Shown here: positions 27,692 through 35,994 of the stretch, piece by piece | Position numbering within the stretch: position 1 is the stretch's first letter | Layout of the letters: each line of letters opens with the position of its first letter | DNA from: Pseudomonas arsenicoxydans | Lineage (GTDB): Bacteria > Pseudomonadota > Gammaproteobacteria > Pseudomonadales > Pseudomonadaceae | Direction: 5' to 3' | DNA length: 64,000 nt | NCBI RefSeq assembly: GCF_900103875.1 | Contig: NZ_LT629705.1 | Span: forward strand, 4,225,001 to 4,289,000 | Translations under genes and position numbers: made by a program | Notes under the pieces: generated by a model | The model's database searches: none | Told to the model about the DNA's origin: nothing | What the model saw: only the letters and a program-made list of their open reading frames with translations

Positions 27692-28720
27692 TTATTTCGT
27701 CACCTGTATGCGGTAGCGTTCCGCGTCCCAGTTTAGGAGTCCGCAAATGTCGTCCTCGGAAAGGGAGGAGAGCAGTGCGTCAGCATCCTGGCGGGCGAGG
27801 ACGTCGTAGTAGCATCGGATTTGTGCTTGCTTGCCGGTATTGAAGGTAGGGAGGGTAAACACACCCTTACCGCGAATGAATAGGACATCCGGCATCAGGG
27901 TGGCCCTCGCGAGGGATGAAGGTAGTTCGGCCTCGTCGTTCACCGTCACCGCACGAGCGCCCATAAAGACCACGTGATCGGGGTACAGGGCCCAGTCGTC
28001 GTGTAGGCGCTCGAAGAGTATTGGATCGATAGCTAGTTGGTGAATTAGTGGATCACCGATTGGGCCCCAGGAAAGGGTTCCGTCGCTGCTGATGGGGGCC
28101 GTGGGCAATTTGGCTGCAACCGGCGCACGCGGTGCGGTGCGGAAAATGCCTGTCAGTGTGAGGAGGATGGCATTGGCTTCGGCAATGCTGCCTGCTCCGA
28201 TCACGACCCCGTGGTTCTGCAAAAAAACTACGTTCGAACCAGGAGTCTCAGCCAGTGCTTCTGCCACGCCAGTCGCCAAGGCAGCACCTGGCTTGAGGTA
28301 TCCTACGCAGGTCCAGGTAATTCCCGGAGCAGATGCATGGCTGAGGGTCTCGCGAAAGCCTGATCTGACCAAATGCGCCAGTACCTCGACGGCGTGGACA
28401 TGGACAACGATCCGGTGGGGCATAAGGGCGTGAAGCAAAGTCTCGATTGATGGACGGAGGGTAGAGTCACCGCGGATGAGGGGCTCCACCTCAAAATTAC
28501 CGACTTTGATTGCTTTTCGCAGGAGGGCCAGGTCGACGGGTACAAAGATATCCTTCTCGGCAGCATCTGCGAGCCAAGTGCCGGATGCCTTGACCCAAAG
28601 GGTGTCGCTATCCTTCCAGGATATGTTGCCACCGGCGCCCTGCACCAACAGGGGGTCAGATCCGATGAATGCGCAGTAGGCGCTGACCTCCGCTCGGAGG
28701 TCGCTTTTGTCGAATTTCAT
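27692..28720 (-). CDS. Class II aldolase/adducin family protein
   Basis: A 342-residue protein whose N-terminal two thirds has the class II aldolase fold: LVQGAGGNISWKDSD, WVKASGTWLADA, a Glu in PSIETLLHALMP and the zinc pair HVHAVEV, then a third His in QNHGVVIGA. Such enzymes make or split phosphorylated sugars through dihydroxyacetone phosphate or lactaldehyde. A C-terminal extension (about residues 220-342) is longer than in fuculose-phosphate aldolase. Its ATG overlaps the stop of the HAD gene (ATGA). In this operon it may build an unusual sugar phosphate; substrate unknown. Confidence 0.85.
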   Translation of the reverse strand: MKFDKSDLRAEVSAYCAFIGSDPLLVQGAGGNISWKDSDTLWVKASGTWLADAAEKDIFVPVDLALLRKAIKVGNFEVEPLIRGDSTLRPSIETLLHALMPHRIVVHVHAVEVLAHLVRSGFRETLSHASAPGITWTCVGYLKPGAALATGVAEALAETPGSNVVFLQNHGVVIGAGSIAEANAILLTLTGIFRTAPRAPVAAKLPTAPISSDGTLSWGPIGDPLIHQLAIDPILFERLHDDWALYPDHVVFMGARAVTVNDEAELPSSLARATLMPDVLFIRGKGVFTLPTFNTGKQAQIRCYYDVLARQDADALLSSLSEDDICGLLNWDAERYRIQVTK

Positions 28721-29466
28721 CGTTTATCTCCCAGATTAGCAATGAGCTTTCTCAGCGCGTTGAAGCTCTTGAACGATGCATCTGGTGTGTTTTCTCCTTC
28801 GCCGAGCGCTGAGCCTGAATGGATTTTCTGCAGAGTTACTGCATTGATTTTTTGCCGTGCACCGCGAATGTCATTCACTGGATTGTCGCCTATCATCCAG
28901 ATGCAGTCCCCCACTGGCCGCATTTTCTCAAGTGCGATTTGAAAGGGGGCCTCATGGGGTTTGTCGAAACCGGCTTCTTCGCTGGTTACAATGTAATCGA
29001 AGTAATGATCGAGCCCGAAATAGACCACCTTGCGGAACTGGATCTGAGCCGTCAGGTCGGTCACGATCGCGGTCGGGATACCCAGCAGACGTAGGTCGTC
29101 CAACAGGTCCTTGACCTCGTCGAACAGCACGGCATTGCTGAGAAAGGTGCGCCAGTAGGTCTGTTCAAAGTCCAGTGCCAGCAGAACCTGCGAACCCAGG
29201 CCCATGATTTCGAGCATGCGCTGCAGGTACAGAAGACGGCTGTGGGAAGACGCGGTGTGTTTCAGGCGAGTCTTAACCTGCTGCCGTGCTTCCTTGAACG
29301 CTTCGTCAAATACTTCCGGCTTGATCGAGAAGGTATTGACCACTTTATCTCTGACCGCCTGCTGTGCAGCGGCGTGCGCCGGATCGTAGGGGTACAGCGT
29401 GTTATCGGTGTCGAACAGAATGGCGTCGGGGAGGCGATTGAACCGCTCGGGTGCAAAAATCTTCAC
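28717..29466 (-). CDS. HAD-superfamily phosphatase
   Basis: A 249-residue hydrolase with motif I DAILFDTDNTLYPYD, motif II IPTAIVTDLT, a Lys in the EAGFDKPHEAPFQ region and motif IV IWMIGDNPVNDIRGA. The GTG start at 29466 is chosen because it overlaps the stop of the preceding gene (TAGTG); the longer in-frame ORF would run deep into that gene. It probably dephosphorylates an intermediate of the same pathway. The 3' end overlaps the aldolase start by four bases. Confidence 0.86.
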   Translation of the reverse strand: MKIFAPERFNRLPDAILFDTDNTLYPYDPAHAAAQQAVRDKVVNTFSIKPEVFDEAFKEARQQVKTRLKHTASSHSRLLYLQRMLEIMGLGSQVLLALDFEQTYWRTFLSNAVLFDEVKDLLDDLRLLGIPTAIVTDLTAQIQFRKVVYFGLDHYFDYIVTSEEAGFDKPHEAPFQIALEKMRPVGDCIWMIGDNPVNDIRGARQKINAVTLQKIHSGSALGEGENTPDASFKSFNALRKLIANLGDKR

Positions 29467-31520
29467 TATATGAACCGTTTTGTCAGTGCTTGGTTGATAT
29501 GGGAGAGGGTAATCAGTTGCATTAACCCCATGACGCCGTTTTGCCATTGTGGCTTGAGGTCCAGGAATTCGAAGACGCGCGGGCAAATCATCCGCGCCGC
29601 CATTTCGATGTCATGGGCCGATGTTTCGCCCTCAATCGTCAACTCAACTTCCGTTGTGTCGTTGCAAGTGGACATGTCGACGTGCAAGCCGCACACCCCG
29701 ACCAGTACTCGGGTGAGCGAGAGTTCATTCAGGCCGTTGCGCGATCGCGCGACGATCTTGAAGTGCAGCGGGTGGTTCTTGACGGCGCCTTCCAGAATGC
29801 GCGGATGAATGGGCTGCAAGGACAGTACCAGGTCTGCATGAGCGGCTTGTGGGCGAATAAACCGTGCCGAATCCGGCTCTCTGCGCTCAAAGGAGGCGAG
29901 CACCTTCTCTTCGGTGTGGCCACGCTGATGTACGTCGCGCTGAAGCTTAAAGTGCCGTCGCAAGCCTTCGTCGATGTCCAGGTAAACACTGAGGTTGTAG
30001 CACTCACGAAGGATCGGCATATAAAGCGCATGCAAGCCACTGGCAATCACGAAGTCATTGCTTTTGATCATGAACGGGCGGCTCATGCGGCCCGATTGGT
30101 GATCATAGTGCCGCGATTGAATATTCTTCGAGTCGACCAATGCCACCAGATCGTTGGCGAAGCCTTCCAGGTCGTTTGACATCGGGTTAAGGTGGGTCAT
30201 CACCTGCCACATGGGTTTCTGGCGGTCCCACAGGTGGTAGTCATCACCGGAAAGCGAGGCGACCGAGTGGTCGCCAAACAAGCCTTTAATGGCATCCGAA
30301 AACGTGTCCTTGCCTGCCCCCGAATCGCCGGCGATTCCAATAACGAAAGGCTTGCGGCTGAGTCGAAAGTAATCATTGCGGCTGACCGATTCGCGCCATA
30401 TTCGAATGGCCAGGATAACGCCTGCTGCCACCATGGCGGTTTGAACCAGTGAAGACAGTTTTCCGCCGAATAGCCATTGGCTGGTCGCCTGTGGCAACCA
30501 GGTTGCCTGCTCCACAATGAGCTTGGCATCCGGGGTGATCAGTAGAGCGCTCGCCACATAGAACAGCGAAAAGATTCCGGTAATGGCGATGGCCACTCGG
30601 TTGCTGGCTGCCTGATAGGCTACCAGGGGCGGAATGGCCCAGATAAACCATCCCGGTGAGGCCGGCGTCATCAGGATCACAAGCAAAAAAACCATGCCAA
30701 GCATCGAGTGGAAAAGCTCGAAATTTGGCCGTTTTATCCGCCAGGCTGCATAAATCATCAGCAAGTAGGCGAGTGGTACTACATACACGAGAGTGGTATC
30801 ACCAACACTGAAAGCCAGTCGGTAAACTTTTCCAATCTCCGGGCTGTTGATCAGCATGCTGACGCCCGAGCTGGACAACAGAAATGGCAAGAGTGTCACC
30901 ACAGTGCCTACTGCGAGGCCAATCAATAGGCGTGGCAGATGCTGGCGCAACGGTCGGTTGTGCTGCAGATAGATCAGGAAGAAAGGCACTGCCAGTACCA
31001 TGCTCAGCTTGGCCGAGATGGCTGTGACAACTATCACGCCCGTCAGTATCAAGCGTGCACGCTTGAGAAAGTACAGCGAGCAGGCCAGTAGTAGCACTGG
31101 GATCAAGTCGTTGAACCCGAGTACGTAGGTGCCGACGACCACGATTGGCGACAGCCAATACACCGCAACTAACAAGCGGTCACGGTTGGGAACTATTTTC
31201 CTGAGCACGGCCAGCAGCAGGAAATCTGCGCCTATCAAAGTCAGGCCATAACCGAGTATCAACGGTAGCGAGAGTACCTTGCAGAGCAAGATCAACGGCA
31301 GGAACGCCCCCCACATCACGTAACCATAAGGGAACGCGGTAATGACGCCACCCTGGTTCATCCATGTGCCCCATGGGTCGAGTGTCAACGTGCGGGTGCT
31401 GTTATCCAGAAAGGGCAGATACCAATCGGTGACCGGCGCCGGGACAACCCAAAATACGAGGACAAGACGAATCGCCAGTCCGAGCAGAAAGGCCGGCCGG
31501 CATAAAAGCTTTATGTTCAT
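29466..31520 (-). CDS. Fusion of a GT-C-like membrane protein and a phosphoribulokinase/uridine-kinase-like P-loop domain
   Basis: A 684-residue protein in two parts. Residues 1 to about 375 form roughly ten membrane segments with GT-C-like loops (FLDNSTRTLTLDPWGTW). Residues about 390-570 form a soluble kinase domain: Walker A GIAGDSGAGKDT, SLSGDDYHLWDR, HYDHQSGRMSRP and FVIASGLHALY, all resembling phosphoribulokinase/uridine kinase. A further C-terminal domain of about 90 residues is not recognised. The start at 31520 overlaps the stop of the GDPD-like gene (ATGA). It could couple phosphorylation of a small polyol or sugar to its membrane transfer. The fusion is unusual and intact. Confidence 0.82.
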   Translation of the reverse strand: MNIKLLCRPAFLLGLAIRLVLVFWVVPAPVTDWYLPFLDNSTRTLTLDPWGTWMNQGGVITAFPYGYVMWGAFLPLILLCKVLSLPLILGYGLTLIGADFLLLAVLRKIVPNRDRLLVAVYWLSPIVVVGTYVLGFNDLIPVLLLACSLYFLKRARLILTGVIVVTAISAKLSMVLAVPFFLIYLQHNRPLRQHLPRLLIGLAVGTVVTLLPFLLSSSGVSMLINSPEIGKVYRLAFSVGDTTLVYVVPLAYLLMIYAAWRIKRPNFELFHSMLGMVFLLVILMTPASPGWFIWAIPPLVAYQAASNRVAIAITGIFSLFYVASALLITPDAKLIVEQATWLPQATSQWLFGGKLSSLVQTAMVAAGVILAIRIWRESVSRNDYFRLSRKPFVIGIAGDSGAGKDTFSDAIKGLFGDHSVASLSGDDYHLWDRQKPMWQVMTHLNPMSNDLEGFANDLVALVDSKNIQSRHYDHQSGRMSRPFMIKSNDFVIASGLHALYMPILRECYNLSVYLDIDEGLRRHFKLQRDVHQRGHTEEKVLASFERREPDSARFIRPQAAHADLVLSLQPIHPRILEGAVKNHPLHFKIVARSRNGLNELSLTRVLVGVCGLHVDMSTCNDTTEVELTIEGETSAHDIEMAARMICPRVFEFLDLKPQWQNGVMGLMQLITLSHINQALTKRFI

Positions 31521-32122
31521 GCGTGCGAAGCCAACGTTTCCCAAAGGTCAGGTCGTTTGGTGCAAACTGCTTCGGCAACAATATTTCGATCAGCCAAGAG
31601 TTTCGCCAGCAAGGGGATTTCGGTTTCCGCATCGCGGCCCTGAAGTTCAGGGGAAACCAGGCACAGTTTGAAACCAGCGTCCTGTAGTCGCTTGGCGTCT
31701 ACGTGGCTAAGTGGGAACTGGGTGAAGCAGTCGACCCATACCCACTCGACCTTGCCTGCCAGCGTCATGGCCGTTTCAATCGATTCGAATTCGGACACGC
31801 GGACGGCGCATCGGCGTTCTCCGGCCTTGGACCACTTGATGAGGAAAGGAAAGGATTGGTCGAGGAAGAAGTAGTCTTCGATGCCCTTTTCTTTCATCAG
31901 CGCGATCAGGCGTGCTTCCAAGCCTTCTTCCTTGACGTTTAGAATCAGGGTGCCGTGCCGATAGTCGGCAATCCATTTATCAAACGACTCACCTTGCATA
32001 CAGGCGTCATGGTGAATAATCAAGTCGTTGCCGTAGCTACGGATGTCGACTTCAATGCCATATTTCCCTTCTGTGGCATTGAGTTCCTGGCGGGTGTTAC
32101 GCCGATGCGAAATGAGCTTCAT
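31517..32122 (-). CDS. Glycerophosphodiester phosphodiesterase-like protein
   Basis: A 201-residue protein with the GDPD core in order: HRRNTR at the N-terminus, a metal-binding pair in YGIEVDIRSYGNDLIIHHD, then KEEGLEARLI and EWVWVDCF. It is shorter than catabolic GlpQ enzymes (about 240-330 residues) and has no signal peptide, so it acts in the cytoplasm. Placed between a glycosyltransferase and a GT-C/kinase fusion it is more likely biosynthetic or editing, for instance acting on a phosphodiester-linked glycan precursor, than nutritional. It overlaps both neighbours by four bases. Confidence 0.82.
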   Translation of the reverse strand: MKLISHRRNTRQELNATEGKYGIEVDIRSYGNDLIIHHDACMQGESFDKWIADYRHGTLILNVKEEGLEARLIALMKEKGIEDYFFLDQSFPFLIKWSKAGERRCAVRVSEFESIETAMTLAGKVEWVWVDCFTQFPLSHVDAKRLQDAGFKLCLVSPELQGRDAETEIPLLAKLLADRNIVAEAVCTKRPDLWETLASHA

Positions 32123-32817
32123 GTCCTTAGACTCTTCTTAAGTTGCAAACTGAAATCGACAGTTCTGCGGATGAACTTTCGTTTGGCGGCCCAATTGACG
32201 TTCCAGTGCGAAACACCATGGGCGCGTTCACCAAAACGCACGTCAAATCGATACGCCTTCAGGGACTGTACATGGGCCTGATAGTAGGCATACAGGTCGA
32301 GCGCAAAATCGGACGGGGCTGCTTGCCAGCGTTGGAAGAATACCTTGGAGAACATCGTTGGCTGCGCGTTGATGTCCCACATGGGCTTGCCCAGCAGCGC
32401 TGTTTCGAAAACGCTCATGCCGAACGTGAACACGACGTCCGCCAACGGACGTCCAAAGCGCCGCCCTTTTACAAAGATATTCGGACCGTGTTGATCGAAA
32501 AACTCCAGACCGCGCAATGCGTCCATGGGGTCGGTTTGAAGGTCGGCATGAGTCCAGCCAAGAATCTCGCCTCGAGCGGCACGCAGGCCGGTAAGAATGC
32601 CGAAGCCGTAGCCCTGATTGACCTCCACTCGCACGCTTCTGCATCCGGGATAGGCGGGCAGAAGTCGCTCCAGAACCTGCGGGCTGGCGTCGGTGGAACC
32701 GTTGTCGACCAGAATAACCTCGACGCCGGGTCGTTGGAACAGGCCTTTGCAGCGTTCCAGTAGCAACGGCAGATTCGCCGATTCGTTGTAGCAGGGGATG
32801 ATGAGCGAAAACTTCAT
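32119..32817 (-). CDS. Family 2 glycosyltransferase
   Basis: A 232-residue GT2 with the nucleotide-binding start FSLIIPCYNESANLPLLLE, the DxD-like VDNGSTDASP region, GYGFGILTGLRAARGEI and an HADLQTDP acceptor-loop motif. It is shorter than phage GtrB (about 310 residues) and lacks the C-terminal membrane pair, so it is soluble or peripheral. It probably loads the activated residue onto a lipid carrier that the adjacent GtrA-type protein then moves. Both ends overlap neighbours (ATGA). Confidence 0.92.
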   Translation of the reverse strand: MKFSLIIPCYNESANLPLLLERCKGLFQRPGVEVILVDNGSTDASPQVLERLLPAYPGCRSVRVEVNQGYGFGILTGLRAARGEILGWTHADLQTDPMDALRGLEFFDQHGPNIFVKGRRFGRPLADVVFTFGMSVFETALLGKPMWDINAQPTMFSKVFFQRWQAAPSDFALDLYAYYQAHVQSLKAYRFDVRFGERAHGVSHWNVNWAAKRKFIRRTVDFSLQLKKSLRT

Positions 32818-33218
32818 GACTTCTCCATAAGTACGCTGGCCTTGAACACAAACAACTTCATTCCCTGGAAGTTGAGGACAGCCGATACGCCCGTGGCAAT
32901 CAGAAAAGCAACCTGGACCGCAATCGATAATGGACTAAGCAGCGCCAGGCACCCTGCGTTGACTAGGACATTGGCGCTCAGGGTAATCGCATACAGCAGG
33001 ACAAAGCGCCATACGCTGCCAGGTGCGTGTTCTTGGTGGCCGAATGTCCACACCCTGTTTGCAAAGTAAGCAAAAAGGGTGCCGGTCAGAAAACCGATCG
33101 CTTTGGCCAGGTCGATATTCATCCAACCTGTCCAAACCAGACTCCGGTAGGTCAGGAAGTCGATCAGGACAGTCAGCGAGCCTACGACCAGAAAGACTGC
33201 AAGCTCACGCTTGATCAT
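32814..33218 (-). CDS. GtrA-family membrane protein (putative lipid-linked sugar flippase)
   Basis: A 134-residue protein with four membrane segments and the family start FLVVGSLTVLIDFLTYRSLV, plus FAYFANRVWTFG in the middle. GtrA proteins are thought to flip undecaprenyl-phosphate sugars during O-antigen glucosylation and in teichoic acid glycosylation. Overlap by four bases with the nucleotidyltransferase upstream and with the GT2 downstream shows translational coupling. Its presence ties the operon to extracytoplasmic glycan modification. Confidence 0.92.
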   Translation of the reverse strand: MIKRELAVFLVVGSLTVLIDFLTYRSLVWTGWMNIDLAKAIGFLTGTLFAYFANRVWTFGHQEHAPGSVWRFVLLYAITLSANVLVNAGCLALLSPLSIAVQVAFLIATGVSAVLNFQGMKLFVFKASVLMEKS

Positions 33219-34903
33219 GCTGTAGTTCCTGGTAACTCGGGCACTGTTGCCTGATAACGATTTTCTAGCTCAGCAATGGCCTCGGGTGGGATTCGACCAT
33301 CGTTTTTCAGTCGATAAGGGTGACCTGCCCATTTGTGGAAGCAAGACTGCCAATATTCGAACGTGCGCAGGTCGTTTGGAGTACCCCACGACAAGAAACT
33401 GTCGACTTCGAACAGTTCGCAGCGCAACCCCGATTCGATTGCGTCATTAATAGCCGAGTCAATGTAAAATTCGCCATTGATACGACCGTCACGTTGAATC
33501 AACCGCGAGACTACCTGACGGAAGTCTTCGGCGCGACGGAACGTGAAGGTTCCCAAAACAATGGGGTCTGTTGCCGGGGAATCGAGTGGTGTTTTAACCG
33601 AGACCTGACGAATTCGACCATTTTCTGCATCGATCCAGCCAAACATTTGCGGATGACGGATGGCATTTGCATTCCCCCTTACGCCCCACACAATGACGTC
33701 TACATCTGGATTATCGACCAAGTCCTGAAATGCCTTCTCATCATAGAGCGCGCCATTGTCGCAGGCCCCGAAGGTAATCGGGCCTTGAACATCGGTAATG
33801 ACGCGTTCCAGTGCTTCCAGCCCCAGTAGCGCTGTGCAAGCCTGGCCCTCAGTAACCTGCGGGATTGTTTCAATCACGGTACCGAGGAATGCACGCTCCA
33901 GCTCTTTGGCGATTTCGGCGTGACCGGGCATGTCCTTACGCAGGACAAAGGCGTGGTGCGCGGCCTTGGGCAAGTCCTCTGTAGCCTGGGTCACCATCGA
34001 CTTCCCGGAAACAGGGATCAGTGGTTTGGTCAGGCTGTAGCCTTCGTTGGCGAAGCGCTGGCCCATACCTGCCATCGGGATAATAAGGGCGCCAGTTGTT
34101 GCGGCCGTTGCTCGCTCCGGTTGGCGGTTCATCATCTCGAACACCGTCGACCAGCCGTTGTATTCTCGAACGTCGTCCGGAGTACCCCATTGCATGAAGT
34201 GTTGAAGGGGATAAACCGCGACAGGGCGTTTGTCTGCCAGGAGTGGTTTGTAGGCCAGACTGACGTAGTACTCGCCACCGATGTTGAGTTGCTGGTCCAT
34301 GGTGTCGCGAAACGCTTCGCTCATGGTCTTGCCCGAGTCGAAATAGTAAGTCCCACTGGAGGCGAACTCTTCCATGCGATTATTGGTGTAGGGCTGTTTT
34401 TCTTGAATGTCCTGCACCCAACCCTGCGTTTCGCGCATATAGGCATAGTTCGTGCTGCCAAGGGTGTGCGGATGGAAGCCTTTATAGGCTGGTATTGCAC
34501 CCGCGCATGCCGTCGCCTTGACGAATTGTTTGAAATGCTGCCAATCCCAGTAACAGGTGAAGTCGCAATAGTTGACAATCACCGGGGTGTCAGCGGCAAT
34601 CAGATGCTCTACCTGTCGTACAGCATGGATCGGGCCGAGTTTATGAGCAGGAATACCGACAATCTGACCGGTAGGACAGTGGTGTTGCAGAATGGACGCC
34701 ATGCGGTAATCAGGGTTGTCCAGATGGTCTTGATTGCAAATAAAAATAAAATCGACTTCACCAGGAAACATGTCAATGACATGGGCAATGATTGGCTTTC
34801 CGCCGATTTCAATAAGTGGTTTGGGGACTGAGTAGCCCGCTCGACGGAAGCGCTCGCCGAACCCTGACATTGGAATAATTATCTGCACAAAATACTCGTT
34901 CAA
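33215..34903 (-). CDS. Tandem (double-domain) sugar-phosphate nucleotidyltransferase
   Basis: A 562-residue protein made of two homologous nucleotidyltransferase domains. The first opens IIPMSGFGERFRRAGYSVPK and the second (about residue 275) IIPMAGMGQRFANEGYSLTK; each has the G-x-G-x-RF...KPL signature. Each also ends with the same tail motif (QWGTPDDVREYNGW and SWGTPNDLRTFEYW). Such domains make CDP-, UDP- or other NDP-activated sugars or polyols and recall BcbE-type capsule enzymes. The start is a TTG at 34903; a later ATG would remove part of the nucleotide-binding loop. It is the first gene of the operon. Whether both domains are active, or use different substrates, is unknown. Confidence 0.85.
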   Translation of the reverse strand: MNEYFVQIIIPMSGFGERFRRAGYSVPKPLIEIGGKPIIAHVIDMFPGEVDFIFICNQDHLDNPDYRMASILQHHCPTGQIVGIPAHKLGPIHAVRQVEHLIAADTPVIVNYCDFTCYWDWQHFKQFVKATACAGAIPAYKGFHPHTLGSTNYAYMRETQGWVQDIQEKQPYTNNRMEEFASSGTYYFDSGKTMSEAFRDTMDQQLNIGGEYYVSLAYKPLLADKRPVAVYPLQHFMQWGTPDDVREYNGWSTVFEMMNRQPERATAATTGALIIPMAGMGQRFANEGYSLTKPLIPVSGKSMVTQATEDLPKAAHHAFVLRKDMPGHAEIAKELERAFLGTVIETIPQVTEGQACTALLGLEALERVITDVQGPITFGACDNGALYDEKAFQDLVDNPDVDVIVWGVRGNANAIRHPQMFGWIDAENGRIRQVSVKTPLDSPATDPIVLGTFTFRRAEDFRQVVSRLIQRDGRINGEFYIDSAINDAIESGLRCELFEVDSFLSWGTPNDLRTFEYWQSCFHKWAGHPYRLKNDGRIPPEAIAELENRYQATVPELPGTTA

Positions 34904-35656
34904 ATACAGTGTTGACGTTAAGGTTTTGCACAGCCGTGTGCCAGCAACGCGACCAATCGCAAATGGGCGGCATTTTAGTCTGTAGACAGGCGCAGAGTCA
35001 GCCTTAATTTACGGGTTGCGTTCGTCGATTTTGAGCGTGGGTGCGTGATGATGGACGGCTGAACGTGCGACTCAGGTTTATCGATGACGAGGAGAGATGA
35101 ATCGGCGGCGATTCAGCTTTTGCTACGAGATAGATATTGGCCCGCTCTTTGTCGTAGCCCGATTCGAGATAGGAAAGGATATCGCGCGATGGAATGGTTA
35201 CCCGGGCACAGTTGGCGTGAGCCGCTTGGAGGCTGTAAATGGTGGCTGGATTGCATCGACAGACACTGTCGCTGCATGAGGTAGCGCAGGTCTTCATTGC
35301 GTCGTCCAGTTGGGGTTTTGCGAAACCGGGTGGTACGAAAGTGGTACGCGTTGATTTTGTAATGTCTGTGAGCCGCGTAATACAAGGCCTGTAAGGTTGG
35401 CCCAATCCATCATCGGAGCGAATAACACCTACTGGTCTCAGCGATGATCCTGTTTACAACTGCTGGCGTTGCTATTAGTGCGTGCGTTGGCCCGGGACCG
35501 AGCACGCGACATCTATGAATGCCAGTGCAAGAGACGGAAAATCCGCTCCGCAATCCAAAACCAGTACCTTGAAAGCCGTGGGGTGCAGGCCGTTAAAAAT
35601 CAGTAGCTTGCGGAACGGTAAAGCTGCTAACCTATTGAAATAGTTTGTTTTGTGGA
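34904..35656. other. Non-coding right end of the island
   Basis: About 750 bases between the start of the glycan operon and the attR repeat with no convincing gene: short open frames exist on both strands but lack ribosome sites or recognisable products. The operon promoter should lie in 34904-35010 (minus strand); no strong consensus was found. The stretch probably contains decayed phage or island DNA. Confidence 0.55.
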
Positions 35657-35713
35657 TGGATTGAAAATCCACCTACGCCGGTTCGATTCCGACCTCGGCC
35701 TCCACTATAAATA
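35657..35713 (+). repeat. Right attachment repeat (attR): tRNA-Cys 3' fragment
   Basis: A copy of the 3' part of tRNA-Cys, from the anticodon stem through CCA (35704) plus nine bases. It matches 17910-17966 at 56 of 57 positions; the mismatch changes the anticodon to GAA. The 5' half of a tRNA is absent, so it is not a functional gene. It marks the island's right boundary. Confidence 0.9.
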
Positions 35714-35748
35714 AGCTCCGTAGATCTATGATTTACGGAGCTTTTTTA
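35714..35748 (+). terminator. Terminator after the tRNA-Cys fragment (diverged copy)
   Basis: AGCTCCGTAGATC-tat-GATTTACGGAGCT followed by TTTTT. It resembles the terminator after the intact tRNA-Cys but with several substitutions, consistent with one being the original chromosomal terminator and the other island-borne. Confidence 0.85.
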
Positions 35749-35899
35749 TTTAAGCAGTCCTGCAAGATTTTGTCTTGAAAACGGGATCCGCGAACTTGCT
35801 TCACCGGGACGGGATGTATATATTTCGTCCTCTGTTGCACAAGCGTCAGAACTGCCAGATGGTTATTTGTCAGTCTCCAGACGGCTACACCGCGCTACC

Positions 35900-35986
35900 G
35901 CCCGAATGGCGAAACTGGTAGACGCATGGGACTTAAAATCCCCCGCTCGTAAGGGCGTGCCGGTTCGATTCCGGCTTCGGGCACCA
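35900..35986 (+). tRNA. tRNA-Leu (anticodon TAA)
   Basis: An 87-base tRNA with acceptor GCCCGAA/TTCGGGC, long variable arm, anticodon loop ACTTAAAAT, T-loop GTTCGAT and encoded CCA. In pseudomonads it normally sits next to tRNA-Cys; here the island separates them. Confidence 0.97.
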
Positions 35987-35994
35987 TATATATC

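Larger units (their letters stand above)
17967..35713. mobile_element. Genomic island in tRNA-Cys (about 17.7 kb)
   Basis: The region is bounded by 57-bp direct repeats of the tRNA-Cys 3' end and separates tRNA-Cys from tRNA-Leu, which are normally adjacent in pseudomonads. Cargo from left to right: two IS1182-family elements, a gene of unknown function, an integrase pseudogene, broken phage tail/lysis genes and an intact eight-gene glycan-type operon. The degraded integrase and prophage genes suggest an old, fixed prophage that can no longer excise by itself. The glycan operon has kept open reading frames, so it is probably under selection. Confidence 0.9.

Noticed and set aside
29541..30179. 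Plus-strand open frame opposite the kinase fusion
   Set aside because: Mirror frame of the real gene; the minus-strand product has clear P-loop kinase motifs.
34904..35010. GATC-based phase-variation region like those of enterobacterial phage gtr operons
   Set aside because: No GATC cluster lies upstream of the glycan operon, and pseudomonads generally lack Dam methylation.
35004..35405. Minus-strand open frame of 133 codons right of the glycan operon
   Set aside because: Several overlapping frames of similar length exist on both strands here; no ribosome site and no recognisable protein pattern.
35475..35672. Open frame of 65 codons on the minus strand next to attR
   Set aside because: It runs through the tRNA-Cys fragment, has no ribosome site and its composition is unlike the neighbouring genes; probably decayed or chance sequence.
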